Shown here one piece after another: positions 27,001 to 44,318 of a stretch of DNA of 64,000 bases (the first letter of the stretch is position 1; each line of letters opens with the position of its first letter). The notes under the pieces were generated by a model. It was not told where the DNA came from. It saw only the letters and a program-made list of their open reading frames with translations, and did no database searches. Origin of the DNA: Paraspadella gotoi (lineage: Eukaryota; Chaetognatha). The stretch spans positions 11,383,832-11,447,831 of the forward strand of contig CM119264.1 of the NCBI GenBank assembly GCA_051294375.1, in the 5' to 3' direction. The position numbers and the translations under genes are program-made.

Positions 27001-28783
27001 GAAGCGAAGAGAAGACAAGCGGAAAGGAGAAGCGGAAACGGAGAAAGGAAAAGCGACGCGACTACAGAAGATCGATTGCTCTTTTCTTTATCGTCGAGAG
27101 CCATGTTCCAAAAAGCGCACCGAAGATGGAACCTGAGGCTGGGAAATGTCGGACAGACGGATGAGAAGGAAGGAAGGGAGGAAGAGGGAGAAGGGAGGAG
27201 AGACGTCCAACCGTCATCGTCGACGCTCCGTCGCGTTCAGAGTTACGCCCTCCACCGTTCATTACTTGGTGGGCGTGGCGGGAGAGGCGGAGATGATAGA
27301 AGGAAGAGGGGCGGAGGACGAGGGGATGAGGTCGGGGGGTCGGTTGGGGGAGATGATGTGGAGAAGGAGGTGGAGAGGGGTAGGAAAGGAGGTCAGGGGC
27401 GAGAGTCGAGCAGACGAAGGGATGAGAGTTAGATCGGAGGTTCTGACGAAAGGTTGTATGACTATGAGCAACGTTGAAGGGTCAGGGTCGGATTGTGGTA
27501 ATTAAAACATTAAAGATGACCTTCTTGCATCGAGATGTGGTTATTTAGGGTGTTAAGTGTGCTATGCCTATGGCTGGATTTTTATGATTGCAATAAATAT
27601 TTAAACGCATTTTTTTATTTTAAAAAAAGAAGAATGATTTATTTTATCTATCGTTATGATTCCCAATTTTTTTTTTTGCCCGTATTTTTTTTTCAGAAAA
27701 ATAAGCGAGTGCACTATTAAGTCATCCTAGTGGATAAATCATTGTTAGGAGAAATGAGAGAAAAAAGGCGTAGGAAGGGAGAGAGGACGACGACGACGAC
27801 GACGACGACGGACGACGACGACGACGAAGGTCGATAACAGCGACGAGAACGAAGACATAGAAAATCAACGGAAATGACGATGAAGACGAATAAACTCTAA
27901 ACTATTAACAACATCAAAAATAAAAATCATCAACTACCTGAAACGACGACAACGAGCGTCGACGACGGAAACGACGGTAACGACGACGAAGACGGACGAC
28001 GACGACGAAAAGAAATTAAAAAGCCAAAACAGTTGTGAGAATAAGTTTGAATTGAGGTTTAGAACCGCATGAAATGGTATTTACAGAGAGCGAAGAAAAC
28101 TACGACAATTGTAGTTGACTCAAGTTGACTCAAAAATGACGATGACGACGATGACAAAAGTGACGACAGTGACGACGACGACAAAGGGACGACAGTGACG
28201 ACGACGTAAGTGCGAGAGAATGACACGTGATGGGTTGTAAATCGCGCTGTCGCAAGGACCCGATTCGAAAATAGTAAAAGGGAAAAAAATGAAGACGAGA
28301 AAATGTGAGAAAAAAAGTGGGCGAGTCTTGACCTTTGACCTTTCGACTTCGACGAAGTGAAAATAGAAACGAGAGAAAAAGTAAAGAAAGGAAAAAAAAA
28401 AGGATAAATAAGGGAGCAGCTGCGAAGAGAGAAAGAAAGCGAAGAAAGAGCGGAGAAGAAAGAAAAGTCGAGTCGAAGAAAAAAGGACAAGAGAAAACAA
28501 CGATTGTTTTTTTATTTTATTTGTACGTAGCTATAGATAGCGTAGCGCTACATATCAAGATATTTATTTCTTATTATTATTTATTGGTTTTTTTCTTGAT
28601 ATGTTTTAGAATTTTGATGTTTATTTCTCAAATGTGGCGAGTTTTAACGAAGGGATAAATTTCTCTGAGAATATTTGAAGTGGGAATGAAGGGAAAAAAA
28701 GAAGGCAAAGAAAGAAAACGAGTATAGAATTAGAACTAAAAAACCGGCTCCGCCCACTTTAGGAGAGAGAGGAGAGAGAGACA

Positions 28784-28855
<72 letters not shown>

Positions 28856-29348
28856 CCGATACTACTACGAAATAAAAGAAAAAAAAAATAAGGACGCTAA
28901 AATATCGAGGAAAAGAGAGTAGCGACGATGAAAGAATTAGATTCTCTTGTCTCTCTTTCTTTCTCTCTCACTCCTTTCGTTTCTCTCGGGGCTTCGGATT
29001 AAAAGCATCCGCCGGTTTTAATGGATCCGTCGGTCTGTCGGTCCGTCGGTCTCGCGGTCGTCGGTCGGCCAGCGGCTCGTGATGGTTTTCATAATGACAT
29101 TGAGCATTAGAGATTGAAGATGATTTTCGAATGGTGCTAATCATGCGCTAATCATGGCGCTTCGGTTCTGCCGCGGCACCGCGGATACTACTCGCTCGCT
29201 CTTTCGCTCGCTCTTTCGATGGCTCTCTCGCTCGCTCGCGGCCCTGAAGCGCGAGCCGGGTCGGGACGGCGACGCCGGCCGAGCGACCGCCGCGAGAGCC
29301 GAACCGAGAGTCTTTCCCAGTCTCTCGCGAACTTCACGTTTTTTTAAG

Positions 29349-29381
<33 letters not shown>

Positions 29382-29394
29382 GTCTCTCTCTCTC

Positions 29395-29428
<34 letters not shown>

Positions 29429-29896
29429 TCTCTTCTCTCGCTCTCTCTCTCTTCTCTAGTTTCTATCTCTCGCTTTGGCGCGATTTCGCCTGCGCAGCCA
29501 GAGACAGATCAAACGTCGATAGATCCGTAAAGACGAGAGTTCGATAAGACGCTCCAGGGGGAGGAGACGGGGGTGACAACTCAGGATCGAATGTGAGACG
29601 AGAGAAGTAAAGCGAGTTGTGACACAATGTTGATGCTTTCATTATCCAATCTAATTTTAACTCATACGTAATTTTCACTTAGATTCAATTCTATCACTGA
29701 GTTTGCCGATTGCCAAAGCTAATAATCTACAAACGGTCAAAGTTTCTCTTTTTTTCTTTCTTTTTTTTCTTCTTTTCTTTCTTTCTTTCTTTCTTTCTTT
29801 TCTTTCTTTTCTTTCTTTCTCTTCTTTCTTTCTTTCTTTCTTTCTTTCTTCTTTCTCTATATTTCTCTCTCTCTCTCTCTCTCTCTCCTCTCTCTG

Positions 29897-29931
<35 letters not shown>

Positions 29932-30026
29932 CTTTCTTTGAAATTCTATCTTTCTTCTCTTCTTTCTTTCTCTTTCTTTCTTTCTTTCTTTCTTCTTTCT
30001 TTCTTCACCTCTCTCTCTCTTTCTCT

Positions 30027-30087
<61 letters not shown>

Positions 30088-30517
30088 TCATCTCTTCTCT
30101 CTCAATTTGTCAACTTTTTTTTCTCAATTTGGTGTTCGCAACTTTCCCGGCTATGAATCCAATTTCTCTTTCCTTTCTTTTTTTTTCTCGTCAGCCTCCA
30201 ATGCCATTAGCACCTCCCGCTCCGGCATTACTGTCCCTCTCTCTCTTTTTCTTTTTTCTCTCTCTTTCTCTCTCTTTCTTCTCGCCAAAACTTTTCTTTT
30301 TGTCTTTCTTCTTTTCTCTGGTATATTTACCTTCTCTCCAGTTTTTGATTGGTTTTTCCGCGAACCAATCAAGTTAGTCGCTTGATCGCACTGCGGTGGC
30401 GCCACCCAGTCCCCCCTCAATGCCCTCTCTCTCTCTCTCTCTCTCTCTCCTCTCTTTTCTCTCTCTCTCTCTCTCTCCTCTCTTCTCTCTCTCTCTCTCT
30501 CTTCTTCTCTCTCGCTC
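22836..30517 (+). repeat. Large duplicated segment, copy B (direct)
   Basis: Colinear with copy A. The first 1953 bases (22836-24788) appear identical to 13971-15923, including the exact length of a GA microsatellite. From about 24789 on, the two copies differ by frequent one-base indels. It contains the same internal GA, GAC, CTTT and CT tracts as copy A. It ends in a CT tract at a 25-N gap. No complete gene is recognised. Confidence 0.94.
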
Positions 30518-30542
30518 NNNNNNNNNNNNNNNNNNNNNNNNN
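30518..30542. other. Assembly gap, 25 N, between copies B and C
   Basis: CT repeat on the left and GA repeat on the right, exactly at the centre of a palindrome with 7.7-kb arms. Confidence 0.99.
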
Positions 30543-30904
30543 GAGAGAGAGAGAGAGAGAGAGAGAGAGGGCATTGAGGGGGACTGGGTGGCGCCACCGC
30601 AGTGCGATCAAGCGACTAACTTGATTGGTTCGCGGAAAAACCAATCAAAAAAACTGAGAGAAGGTAATATACCAGAGAAAAGAAGAAAGACAAAAGAAAA
30701 AGTTTGGCGAGAAGAAAGAGAGAGAAAGAGAGAGAAAAAAGAAAAAGAGAGAGAGGGACAGTAATGCCGGAGGCGGGGAGGTGCCTAATGGCTTGGAGGC
30801 TGACAGAAAAAAAAAAGAAAAGGAAAGAGAAATTGGATTCATAGCCGGGAAAGTTGCGAACACCAAATGGAAAAAAAGTTGACGAAATTGAGAGAGAGAG
30901 AGAT

Positions 30905-30970
<66 letters not shown>

Positions 30971-31068
30971 AGAGAGAAGAGAGAGAGAGTGAAGAAAGAA
31001 AGAAAGAAAGAAAGAAAAGAAAGAAAGAGAAAGAAAGAAAGAAAGAAAGAAAGAATTTCAAAGATAAG

Positions 31069-31138
<70 letters not shown>

Positions 31139-31150
31139 TGAAGAAAGAAA

Positions 31151-31223
<73 letters not shown>

Positions 31224-31538
31224 AAAAAAAAAGAAAGAAAAAAAAGAGAAACTTTGACCGTTTGTAGATTATTAGCTTTGGCAATTCGGCAAACTCAGTG
31301 AATAGAATTGAATCTAGTGAAAATTACGTGATGAGGTTAAAATTAGATTGGATAATGAAAGCATCAAATTGTGTCACAACTCGCTTTACTTCTCTCGTCT
31401 CACATTCGATCCTGAGTTGTCACCCCCGTCTCCTCCCCCTGGAGCGTCTTATCGAACTCTCGTCTTTACGGATTCCATCGACGTTTGACTCTGTCTCTGG
31501 CTGCGAAGGCGAATCGCGCCAAAGCGAGAGATAGAAAC

Positions 31539-31587
<49 letters not shown>

Positions 31588-32081
31588 AAAAAAACGTGAA
31601 GTTCGCGAGAGACTGGGAAAGATCTCGGTTCGGCTCTCGCGGCGTCGCTCGGCCGGCGTCGCCGTCCCGACCCCGGCTCGCGCTTCAGGGCCGCGAGCGA
31701 GCGAGAGAGCGAGCGAAAGAGCGAGCGAAAGAGCGAGCGAGTAGTATCCGCGGTGCCGCGGGCAGAACCGAAGCGCCATGATTAGCGTCATGATTAGCAC
31801 CATTCGAAAATCATCTTCAATCTCTAATGCTCAATGTCATTATGAAGAACCATCACGAGCCGCTGGCCGACCGACCGACCGACGGACCGACGGACCGACA
31901 GACCGACGGATCCATTAAAACCGGCGGATGCTTTTTAATCCGAAGCCCCGAAGAACGAAAGGAGTGAGAGAGAAAGAAAGAGAGACAGAGAATCTAATTC
32001 TTTCATCGTCGCTACTCTCTTTTCCCTCGATATTTTTAGCGTCCTTTTGTTTTTTTTCCTTTTATTTCGTAGTAGTATCGG

Positions 32082-32135
<54 letters not shown>

Positions 32136-33143
32136 GTCTCTCTCTCTGTCTCTCTCTCTCTTCATCTCTCTCTACTTCTCTCTCTCTCCATCTCTCTCTC
32201 CTAAAGTGGGCGGAGCCGGTTTTTTAGTTCTAATTCTATACTCGTTTTCTTTCTTTGCCTTCTTTTTTTCCCTTCAATCCCACTTCAAATATTCTCGAGT
32301 AATTTATCCCTTCGTTAAAACTCGTCACATTTGAGAAATAAAACATCAAAATTCTAAAAACATATCAAGAAAAAAAACCAATAATAATAATTAAGAAATA
32401 AAGTATCTTGATATGTAGCGCTACGCTATCTATAGCTACGTACAAATAAAATAAAAAAACAATCGTTGTTTTCTCTTGTCCTTTTTTCTTTCGACTCGAC
32501 TTTTCTTTCTTCTCCGCCTCTTTCTTCGCTTTCTTTTCTCTCTTCGCAGCTGCTCCCTTATTTCTATCCTTTTTTTTTCTCCTTTCTTTACTTTTTCTCT
32601 CGTTTCTATTTTCACTTCGTCGAAGTCGAAAGGTCAAAGGTCAAGACTCGCCCACTTTTTTTCTCACATTTTCTCGTCTTCATTTTTTTCCCTTTTACTA
32701 TTTTCGAATCGGGTCCTTGCGACAGCGCGATTTACAACCCATCACGTGTCATTCTCTCGCACTTACGTCGTCGTCACTGTCGTCCCTCTTGTCGTCGTCG
32801 TCACTGTCGTCACTTTTGTCATCGTCGTCATCGTCATTTTTGAGTCAACTTGAGTCAACTACAATTGTCGTAGTTTTCTTCGCTCTCTGTAAATACCATT
32901 TCATGCGGTTCTAAAACCTCAATTCAAACTTATCTCTACACTGTTTTGGCTTTTTAATTCTTTTCGTCGTCGTCGTCGTCTTCGTCGTCGTTACCGTCGT
33001 TTCCGTCGTCGACGTCGTTGTCGTCGTTTCAGGTAGTTGATGATTTTATTTTTTGATGTTGTTAATAGTTTAGAGTTTTATTCGTCTTCATCGTCATTTC
33101 CGTTGATTTTCTATGTCTTCGTTCTCGTCGCTGTTATCGACCT

Positions 33144-33181
<38 letters not shown>

Positions 33182-36100
33182 CTCTCTCCCTTCCTACGCC
33201 TTTTTTCCTCTCATTTCTCCTAACAATGATTTATCCACTTAGGATGACTTAATAGTGCACTCGCTTATTTTTCTGGAAAAAAAAATACGGGCAAAAAAAT
33301 AAAATTGGGAATCATAACGATAGATAAAATAAATCATTTCTTCTTTTTTAAAATAAAAAAAATGCGTTTAATATTTATTGCATTCAATAAAAATCCAGCC
33401 ATAGGCATAGCACTCTTAACACCCTAAATAACCACATCTCGATGCAAGACAGGTCATCTTTAATGTTTTACTTACCACAATCCGACCTGACCCTTCAACG
33501 TTGCTCATAGTCATACCCTTTCGTCCAGAACCTCCCAGTCTAACTCTATCCCTTCGTCTTGCTCGACCTCTCCGCCCCTCGACCTCTTCCCTACCCCCTT
33601 CCACCTCCTTCTCCACATTCATCTCCCCCACAACCCCGCCCGACCTCATCCCCTCGTCCTCCGCCCCCTCTTCCTTCTATCCTCCGCCTCTCCGCCACGC
33701 CCACCAAGTAATGAAGGTGGAGGGCGTAACTCTGACGCGACGGAGCGTCGACGATGACGAGTTGGACGTCTCTCTCTCCCTCTCTCCCTCTCCTCCCTTC
33801 CTTCCTTCTCAGTCCGTCTGTCCGACATTTCCCAGCCTCGGTTCCATCCTTCGGTGCGCTTTTGGAACTGGCTCTCGACGATAAAGAAAAAGAGAATCGA
33901 TCTTCTGTAGTCGCGTCGCTTTTTCCTTCTCGTTTCCGCTTTTCCTTTCCGCTTGTCTTCTCTTCGCTTCCTCTTTCTCGTTCCTTCTCGCGCCGATGTT
34001 CGTTTGTTCGTTTGTTTATTTCAATTCGTTCGTTCTTCTCATCGGTCAAGGGCGTCGCGCCGTTCGCCGACTCGCCTCTCTTTTCTCTATTTTTCCCCGG
34101 CCTCTCTTCCGTTGAAAACCACGGTTTACTTCAATTAAACCATTTTTTTTCTCCTTACCTTATTCACTGCAATCAATTGATTTACCAACGTTCGATAAAG
34201 GTTTTAACGACGGTGAGAAATCCCACGCAATCACAGGAAACTTCATTAACGCCTCGTTAACAAGACGTGGAAGCAATTAGCGGGTTTAAGAACGGCGTTG
34301 GCCATCTCCTCCCACCCCTCCGCCGCCGCCGCCGCCGCCGCCTCCGCCGCTGCAAATTCCCGCGACGCAGTCTTTTTTCTCGTTTGTTTCCTTTTTTTTT
34401 TCCTTTTCCGCTAAACCTCACCTTTTCTTGGCGTCGTTGCTTGGTGAGAAAAACGTTAGTAGTACTTACCTTGAGTTAAAAGTTAAAACGCTCTCTGACA
34501 GGTTGACACGTTTAAGATTTTCTGTTTTTATATATACTATAAAATTATTTTTCGTTTTATAAAGATGTTTAACCATGGCTCTTTATTTCGTTTAGGTATT
34601 TTAGTATTTCGAAAGTGACTTACAAATAGTCTAAGTCCTAAAACAATATTCCACCTTCGACTTTCCTGATTAAAGTTTTTAATCTCTGCGTTATCACTTA
34701 TCTCCTCCTTAAATTGATCTTCTCTAATCTTTCGCTGCGTTTCTCTTTGTGAAAATCCTTTGTACGAAAGGTTGTTCGGAGTGCCCGTCGTCGTCGTCCT
34801 CGTCGTCGTCGTCGTCGTCGTTGTCGTCGTCGTCGTCGTCGTCGTCGATGCCTTTTGTCTTTCTCAGTGAGCCACGCCCATCGACCATCCCTCACACGAG
34901 GCGGAACGACCTCACGTCGACGCCGTTGTCGTCGTTGTCTACGTCGTTGTGATTGTCTCCGTCGGTGATCTAAACTTGGCTCCAGTTTTGGCAGAATTGC
35001 TCACCATGTTGGAAGGACGAAAGAGTTCACTGTTTATTGATTTCGAGTTTGTCGCCCTCGATATACACCAACGCGGGTTGGTGCTGTTGTTTTTTGTACT
35101 TGTTCGTCTTGCTTCTCGATGTTATCGTCGTTGAAAGTTAATTCGCTCAAGGATTAGTCGTCTTGTACTTCCTCATGTTTTCGCGATTTATCAATGACGC
35201 CGATCGCTTCGCCAACGACTCTCAACGCTTCACCGATGACTAAATGACTCGATGACTAAATGACGCCGATGACCCCAATGACTCGATCAATGAGCCAGTG
35301 CGAGGAAATTGAAATCTCCCCTTCTCTCTGGAAATCGCGAGGGTCGAAACCAAGGGAGAATTTTTTTATCGAATTGCCTTTTTTGTTTTGATTTTTGCCT
35401 CAAGAGGCCGTATTTTATAATAAATCCGGACTTTTATTCTTTCGTTTCCGAGGTGACTGAACGACGACGCAAGGCGTTTTCCAATTGCGGAACGGAAAGG
35501 CGAGAAAAAAACGAGACTTCATATGATTAATTGTACTGAAACGAAAGTCAAGCTTTATGTTCTCTATTATAATTCAATAGGACGTTACCCTTTCCATCTT
35601 CGTTGAGCCGATTTTCCCTTTTCCCCTCATTTCCTCCGCGGTTCTCGCCATCGACGACTGCTCCCGTATTTATGCCAACGCCCAGCGCCGGCCCAGAAAT
35701 CCCCCGCGGGATCGCAAACGAATCCCAAAGGGAGATAATTAAGCGGAGAGAGAATCGCGGTGCGTCGAGCATCGATCAAGACAAAAGGGAACCAGAAGCG
35801 ACATTTGTTTGTCGTTTATCCAGTTTATTAGTTTAATTAAACTTTTCTAGTATTTTCGGATAGTTTCCATGGCGTAATGAATATTTCGAAGCGTAACTAA
35901 AACGAGTCTTTAAAAACTAGCAAACGTCCCCATTGACGCTAATCCAAATGAACGACCTCCTAGGCGATCCTCGATAAAACTCCATACGCGGGGAATTCCC
36001 GAAGACCTGACCCGATTCTCGCGCTCCTACTTATTCTCAACCCCAACGACTTTGCGTCGGGACAGCGAGGTCGGATCATTTTTTTTTTCCTTCGCGGTTT

Positions 36101-38213
36101 TTTTCCATTCCTGCGATTGGCCTTTGCGACTGATCAGTGATCAGTGATCCCATTCAACAATTTCATTTCATCCGTCCAGTTTTTTTTTCATCGATTGAAA
36201 CCTTTCCATCCGCTCGTCCACTGTCGGTTTTATCTTTTATCTTCAACCATTGAAATATTACATTTTGTCACGACTGTTCGAAGTATAAACGTGTCATAGA
36301 TAGGAATAGCATTTGTCATATTTAAATGAAAAAGTGACTATGATTTTTGTCATATTGTCCAGTGATTTGACATCAATCTGAAAGGAAAGAATTGAGTCTT
36401 CGGGGAAGTTTTCATTTCCTTTCTTGTCTCTTTCATCTTTAGTTAAATTCTCGTTATTTTCAAAAGATAATTTGACTTTTTCCTCTGAACCTCACCTTCT
36501 TCCCGACCCAACCTTCCCTTTTTCCCCACCCCGCCTTTGCGACCCTTCCCTTTTGCCCTTCGAAAACCCATTGACCCTTCGCTCCCAATTCGCACGTCTG
36601 TTTCTCTCGCCCCATGAGTCGCTGCCCATTACCTACATTCCGCTACATTTCCCGCCAGATCTCTTACCCGATTCTTTGAGGTTCTTTTCCTTTTAGTCTT
36701 TCCGCCGACAATACTTTAGCAATCGGATTTTAATACCTATACTTCGTTATTTACGGATAAAGTAAAAAAAAAATTAATTTTGAAAGTTTGTTCTAAACTA
36801 TTAGATAATTAACAAAAAAGTTAGTAAAATTAATTATTATGAATTAATAGGCTCAAACTGCTGGAGTGAATCACAAAAAAGTAGCAACGAAATAAAATCT
36901 GAGGTTAACCGTTAAGCGATTCAACTTTCCCTCTCTATCTCTATTCTATCTTCTATCTCTCTCTCTCTCTCTTTCTTCTCTCTCTCTCCTCTCTTCTCTC
37001 TCTCTCTCTCTCTCTCCTCTGCTCAGTCTCGTAAACCCTCACCCTTTGGCCTGGAATCTTCACCCACAAGTTTTCAAACGCATAAACTCATTCTTCTCCG
37101 CTCCGCGCGCTGAGGCGTATCCTTGGCTGTCACTTGATGATTTGTTGGCCGAGAGCCTTCGCTTTGCGGCGTCGTCGGCGCGCTGACGAGACTGACGGCG
37201 GACTGCGGCGCGCTCTCGGCGCTCGAGGTGGGCGCTAATCACCGGCGCCTTTTTTCCCCGATGATTTTTTTCGCGCGATGCCTAAATATCATCAGCCTTG
37301 AACGTTTATGACTTCCTCGGCGCGGAGAGTCGAGTTGTGGGCATTGTAGGGGGGGGCGGGGTGGGGGAGGGGAAGAAAATGGCGGTAGGGGCGGGGGTTG
37401 TTGTAAAAGAAAATGAAATAAGAGAAGGAAGGACGGCGGGGGAGAAGATCTGTGCGTAAAATAATTGCGAAGAAAAGATGAGAAGATTGAGATGAAAAAG
37501 TGAAGAGGTTGAAGATATTCAGGATCGTTGCTACGGGAAACCATGAAGAAACTTTCAATTCATATTTTGTTTCGTCATTTAATTATTTAAAAATAAAAAT
37601 ATTGATGGGAGGATATATATTTTATTTAATGAGTGGGACGAATCCTTTTATTATTTTTCAAGAAATACCACGCTTCCCATCTTTCCAGCGAGAGCTGATA
37701 ATTTTTCTTTTCTGCAAAAACGGATTGCAAGATGGAAAGCTAGAGCTGATAAGAGTAGAAATAAGAACATGAAAATATTATAAAGTTATACATTTTGTAA
37801 AAATTCAAAAGGGGTTCAGAGGGGAAAGAAAAAAGTGGAAAGAAGAGCAAGCGCATGAGAAAAAAGGAGGGGAAATGATAAAAGGGAAAAGAAAAGAAAA
37901 AAGGATTAGAAAATAAAAAAAGAATAGGAAAAGAATCCGGTTGGAAAGAAATAGAAGCACGAGTCACAAAGAGAGAGAAAGAATCGGCGGTGGAGGAGAA
38001 AGAGAGAAAAGGGAAAGTTAAGGCGGGAAAAGATGTCAGAATGGAAAAGGAAAAGCGTAACAGTTGCAACTTGCATGTTGTGAAACCGGAACAGGTTGAT
38101 TGATCTCCAGGGATGAGAACGTGAATCTCGTAAAGGTTCAAGAAAATTGTTCCGTGAGGTCATCGTGCGAATGAGCGAAAAGTATATGAGAATATAAGGT
38201 TTAGGGTCGAATG
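30543..38213 (-). repeat. Large duplicated segment, copy C (inverted)
   Basis: Reverse complement of copies A and B with scattered small indels that match neither copy consistently. Microsatellite lengths differ throughout, including a long GAAA/GA block at 30880-31250. GTC runs (about 32950-33010, 33140-33182, 34788-34850) are the mirrored GAC runs. Homology ends near 38213. No complete gene is recognised. Confidence 0.94.
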
Positions 38214-41344
<3,131 letters not shown>

Positions 41345-44243
41345 CTCTCTCTCTCTTTCTGTCTCTTTCTCTTTCTCTCATTCTCTCTCTATTTCTTTCT
41401 TCTCTTCCCTCTCTTCTCTCTCTCTCTCTCTTCTCTTCGTCACTCCCCTCTTTCTCTGTTCGTACGCCTGCGTCAGAACTCTCTCCGTCCTTTCTTCGTC
41501 CTCGCACGCGTCCGAGGCGCGTGCCTGAGAAAAGGCCCGCGACGCGACTCGTCGACGCGGTCCAGGGCATTCGCGGCGCCCAACGTCAACTCGTCACGCC
41601 AATCTCCACTCGACGCCGGAGCGGCGACCCTCGCCGACTCGCGATTATCTGACGCCGCGCAAACTGATCGCCGCGGCGCGTTTTTAGATCGGCGACCCTC
41701 AAACGTGGCCGAGATTTTTTTTCGATTGTTTGTTTTGAATCAGTTTTTTTTTTTTTTTTTCAAATGCGTTGACGCCATCGTTATCAATGAAGATTATTGC
41801 AGCTCTTCCTGATCATATTAAAAAAATTTTCAATAGAAATAAAATTATTTCTGTTGTCAATTGACTCTCTCGCCTTTTTATAGTAAACGCGCCAATCATA
41901 CGCCGACGCGCTCTTTTACTGCCGACGCGCCAATCTCGAGCCGACGCGCGCTTTTATTGCCAGCGCGCGAATATCGAGCCGATTCGTGCTTTATCCGTCG
42001 GCACGCTCTTTTTTTTTTCCTCACGTGCCCCCTTTGTAAACCAAGGAGCATCTCTCTCGCTACGTCGAAGCAAGAAAAAAATAATAAAAAATTTTATGTG
42101 ATAATCTTTTTATTTACGCCGCGAGTACTCGCGGAGCAACTCTATAAGTCACTTTTCGGTCGATCTGACGGTCGGTCGGTCGGTCAGTCTGTCTATCTGT
42201 CGGTCGGTATGTCAGTCCATCGGTCTGATATTAAAAATGCATATAATTCGCCTATAGTTGGTTGCTCATTTGTAAAGACAGGAAAAAACCTCAAATCTAA
42301 GAGACTGCTCGCGCCGCCTTCAGGAAATCCTAAAACCATAAGGAATAAAAGACATAATTTTAATGCAGTACATGTCATAAATGCAAGGGCTAAGAAAGTT
42401 TTTTAGTCATGTCATGTCATGTCTTATAATGTGATCAAAAAGAAAATACTCGTAAAAATAAAGTCACTGTGACGCAACACATTGGAATCACCGTTCTTTT
42501 CATAATTGTTTTCCTTCCTTCGTAATTAAACCCATAATGATCTTCTTTCTCTTATTTTTACTTTGAGTTTCCCCTTCGACTCTCCATCGTCCACTTTTTT
42601 TTCATTTTATTAAACTTATTCATTTAATCCTCTTCGCTTGTACAACCACAACATCACAGATAAAAAAAAAACGACGTCAACATCAACCGGCGCCTCCTGT
42701 AAACAAATGATTCCTCCGGCGCCGCGAAATGACGCCGCGATCCGGCGCTCAAAAAAAAAGAGGGGGAGATCATGGCGCTCATTAGCTTCGAGTTTGTTTT
42801 TTTTTCATCCTTCGAAACATTTTTTTCTCGCTTCATTCGTTTCCGTTCAAAAGGGAAAAAATAAGAGGCAACTAATTGGAGCGACAAAAAGACGGCGCTC
42901 GGAAAACAAAAAAGTCTATTTGTCCGTCTATCGATTCGTCTGTCTCTGTCTCTATTTCGCTCTCTCTCTCTCCCCCTGTCACTCCCATTCGCCCTCTCAA
43001 TCTTTCATTCCGCCCCCCCATCCTTATTCAACGCCTCTGGACTCAACAAAAACATCAAAAACATCGGAAAACAACAACACGGAAATTTCCTCGAGCGAAA
43101 ATCGACTTTTCCTTCCAACTTTACGAAGTCATTCTGTTTATTCCTTTTTCCTTTCCTCCCCTCCCGGCTTTTTTCTTTCCGCCCTCCTTCTGCTCTTTAG
43201 AACTATACTTTATGTTTTTCCTTGTTTACGTCGAGTTTATAGTTCGAGTTTTTTTTTTGTTTTTTTTTCTCTCATTTCGCGGTTTTTGTTCTCTTTACTA
43301 TATTTTCCTTTTTTTTCTCTCTCTCTCGTTTGTTTTTATACTTCGTGCTTTATCACATTTACTTTATAAAATAAAATCAGTACTTTTCGTCGATTTCGTC
43401 AATAATAATACTAAAAAAATTTTTTTTTCTCAATTTTCACGTGAATCGCTTTTTTTTCGTTTTTTATTTTTATTTTGTTTTTATTTCCACGCCGTCGATT
43501 CTGTGGCAGCCTCGTAATCGCAATAACATTGTAAGTAGAAATACAGAAATATCAACAAACAGATGCGAACCGGAAAATGTGGTTTGTCTCGCTTCACCGG
43601 AAAGGCTCCCCTTCTCCTTTGTCGCGAGGGTCGTTGGTCGATACCCAATACTAAATGGTCGTTGGTCATTTGTTGCCCGACTTCCCTTTAATCAGCTTCT
43701 TTGTCACCATGAATTTCTTAACGCGTCCATGATGTGGGCGAGAGGCTTTTTACTTCCTTTTTTGAAATGATGTTTGTGAGAAAATAAATATCAATCAAAG
43801 TTTTTTTTATTCATTTATTCGTTGGTTGAAATAGTTTGTTTGTGTTAGACTCATTGCGAAGAAATGGAAGAATGAGACGACCTCAAACGCTACATACTCT
43901 CTATTACTTTAACAATAACTATAACAACAACAAACGCCAAAACGTAAACAGCGCCACCAACGATGGCAACGAAAACGAGGCCGACTTTGGCGTGATATTT
44001 TCCTTCTCCCTCCGAAGCCGAGAAAAAGTGAGAGAGAGAGAGAGAGAGAGAGGGAGCAGGGATCGGGAGAGGAGAGAGGGGAGGGGGAAGGGAGAGAGAG
44101 AGAGAGGAGAGAGGAGAGCGAGAGAGGAGGTGAGAGGGAGGAGGAGAGAGAGAGGAGAGAGAGGCAGAGAAGAGAGAGAGGAGATGAGAGAGGAGAGGAG
44201 AGGAGAAGAGAGGAGAGAGAACGAAGCAGAGAGAGTGAGAGAG

Positions 44244-44318
<75 letters not shown>

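Noticed and set aside
43441-43770. Open frame with mixed composition in the palindrome's left arm
   Set aside because: Its counterpart in the right arm (about 47080-47340) is frame-shifted, and no transposon or other domain is recognisable.
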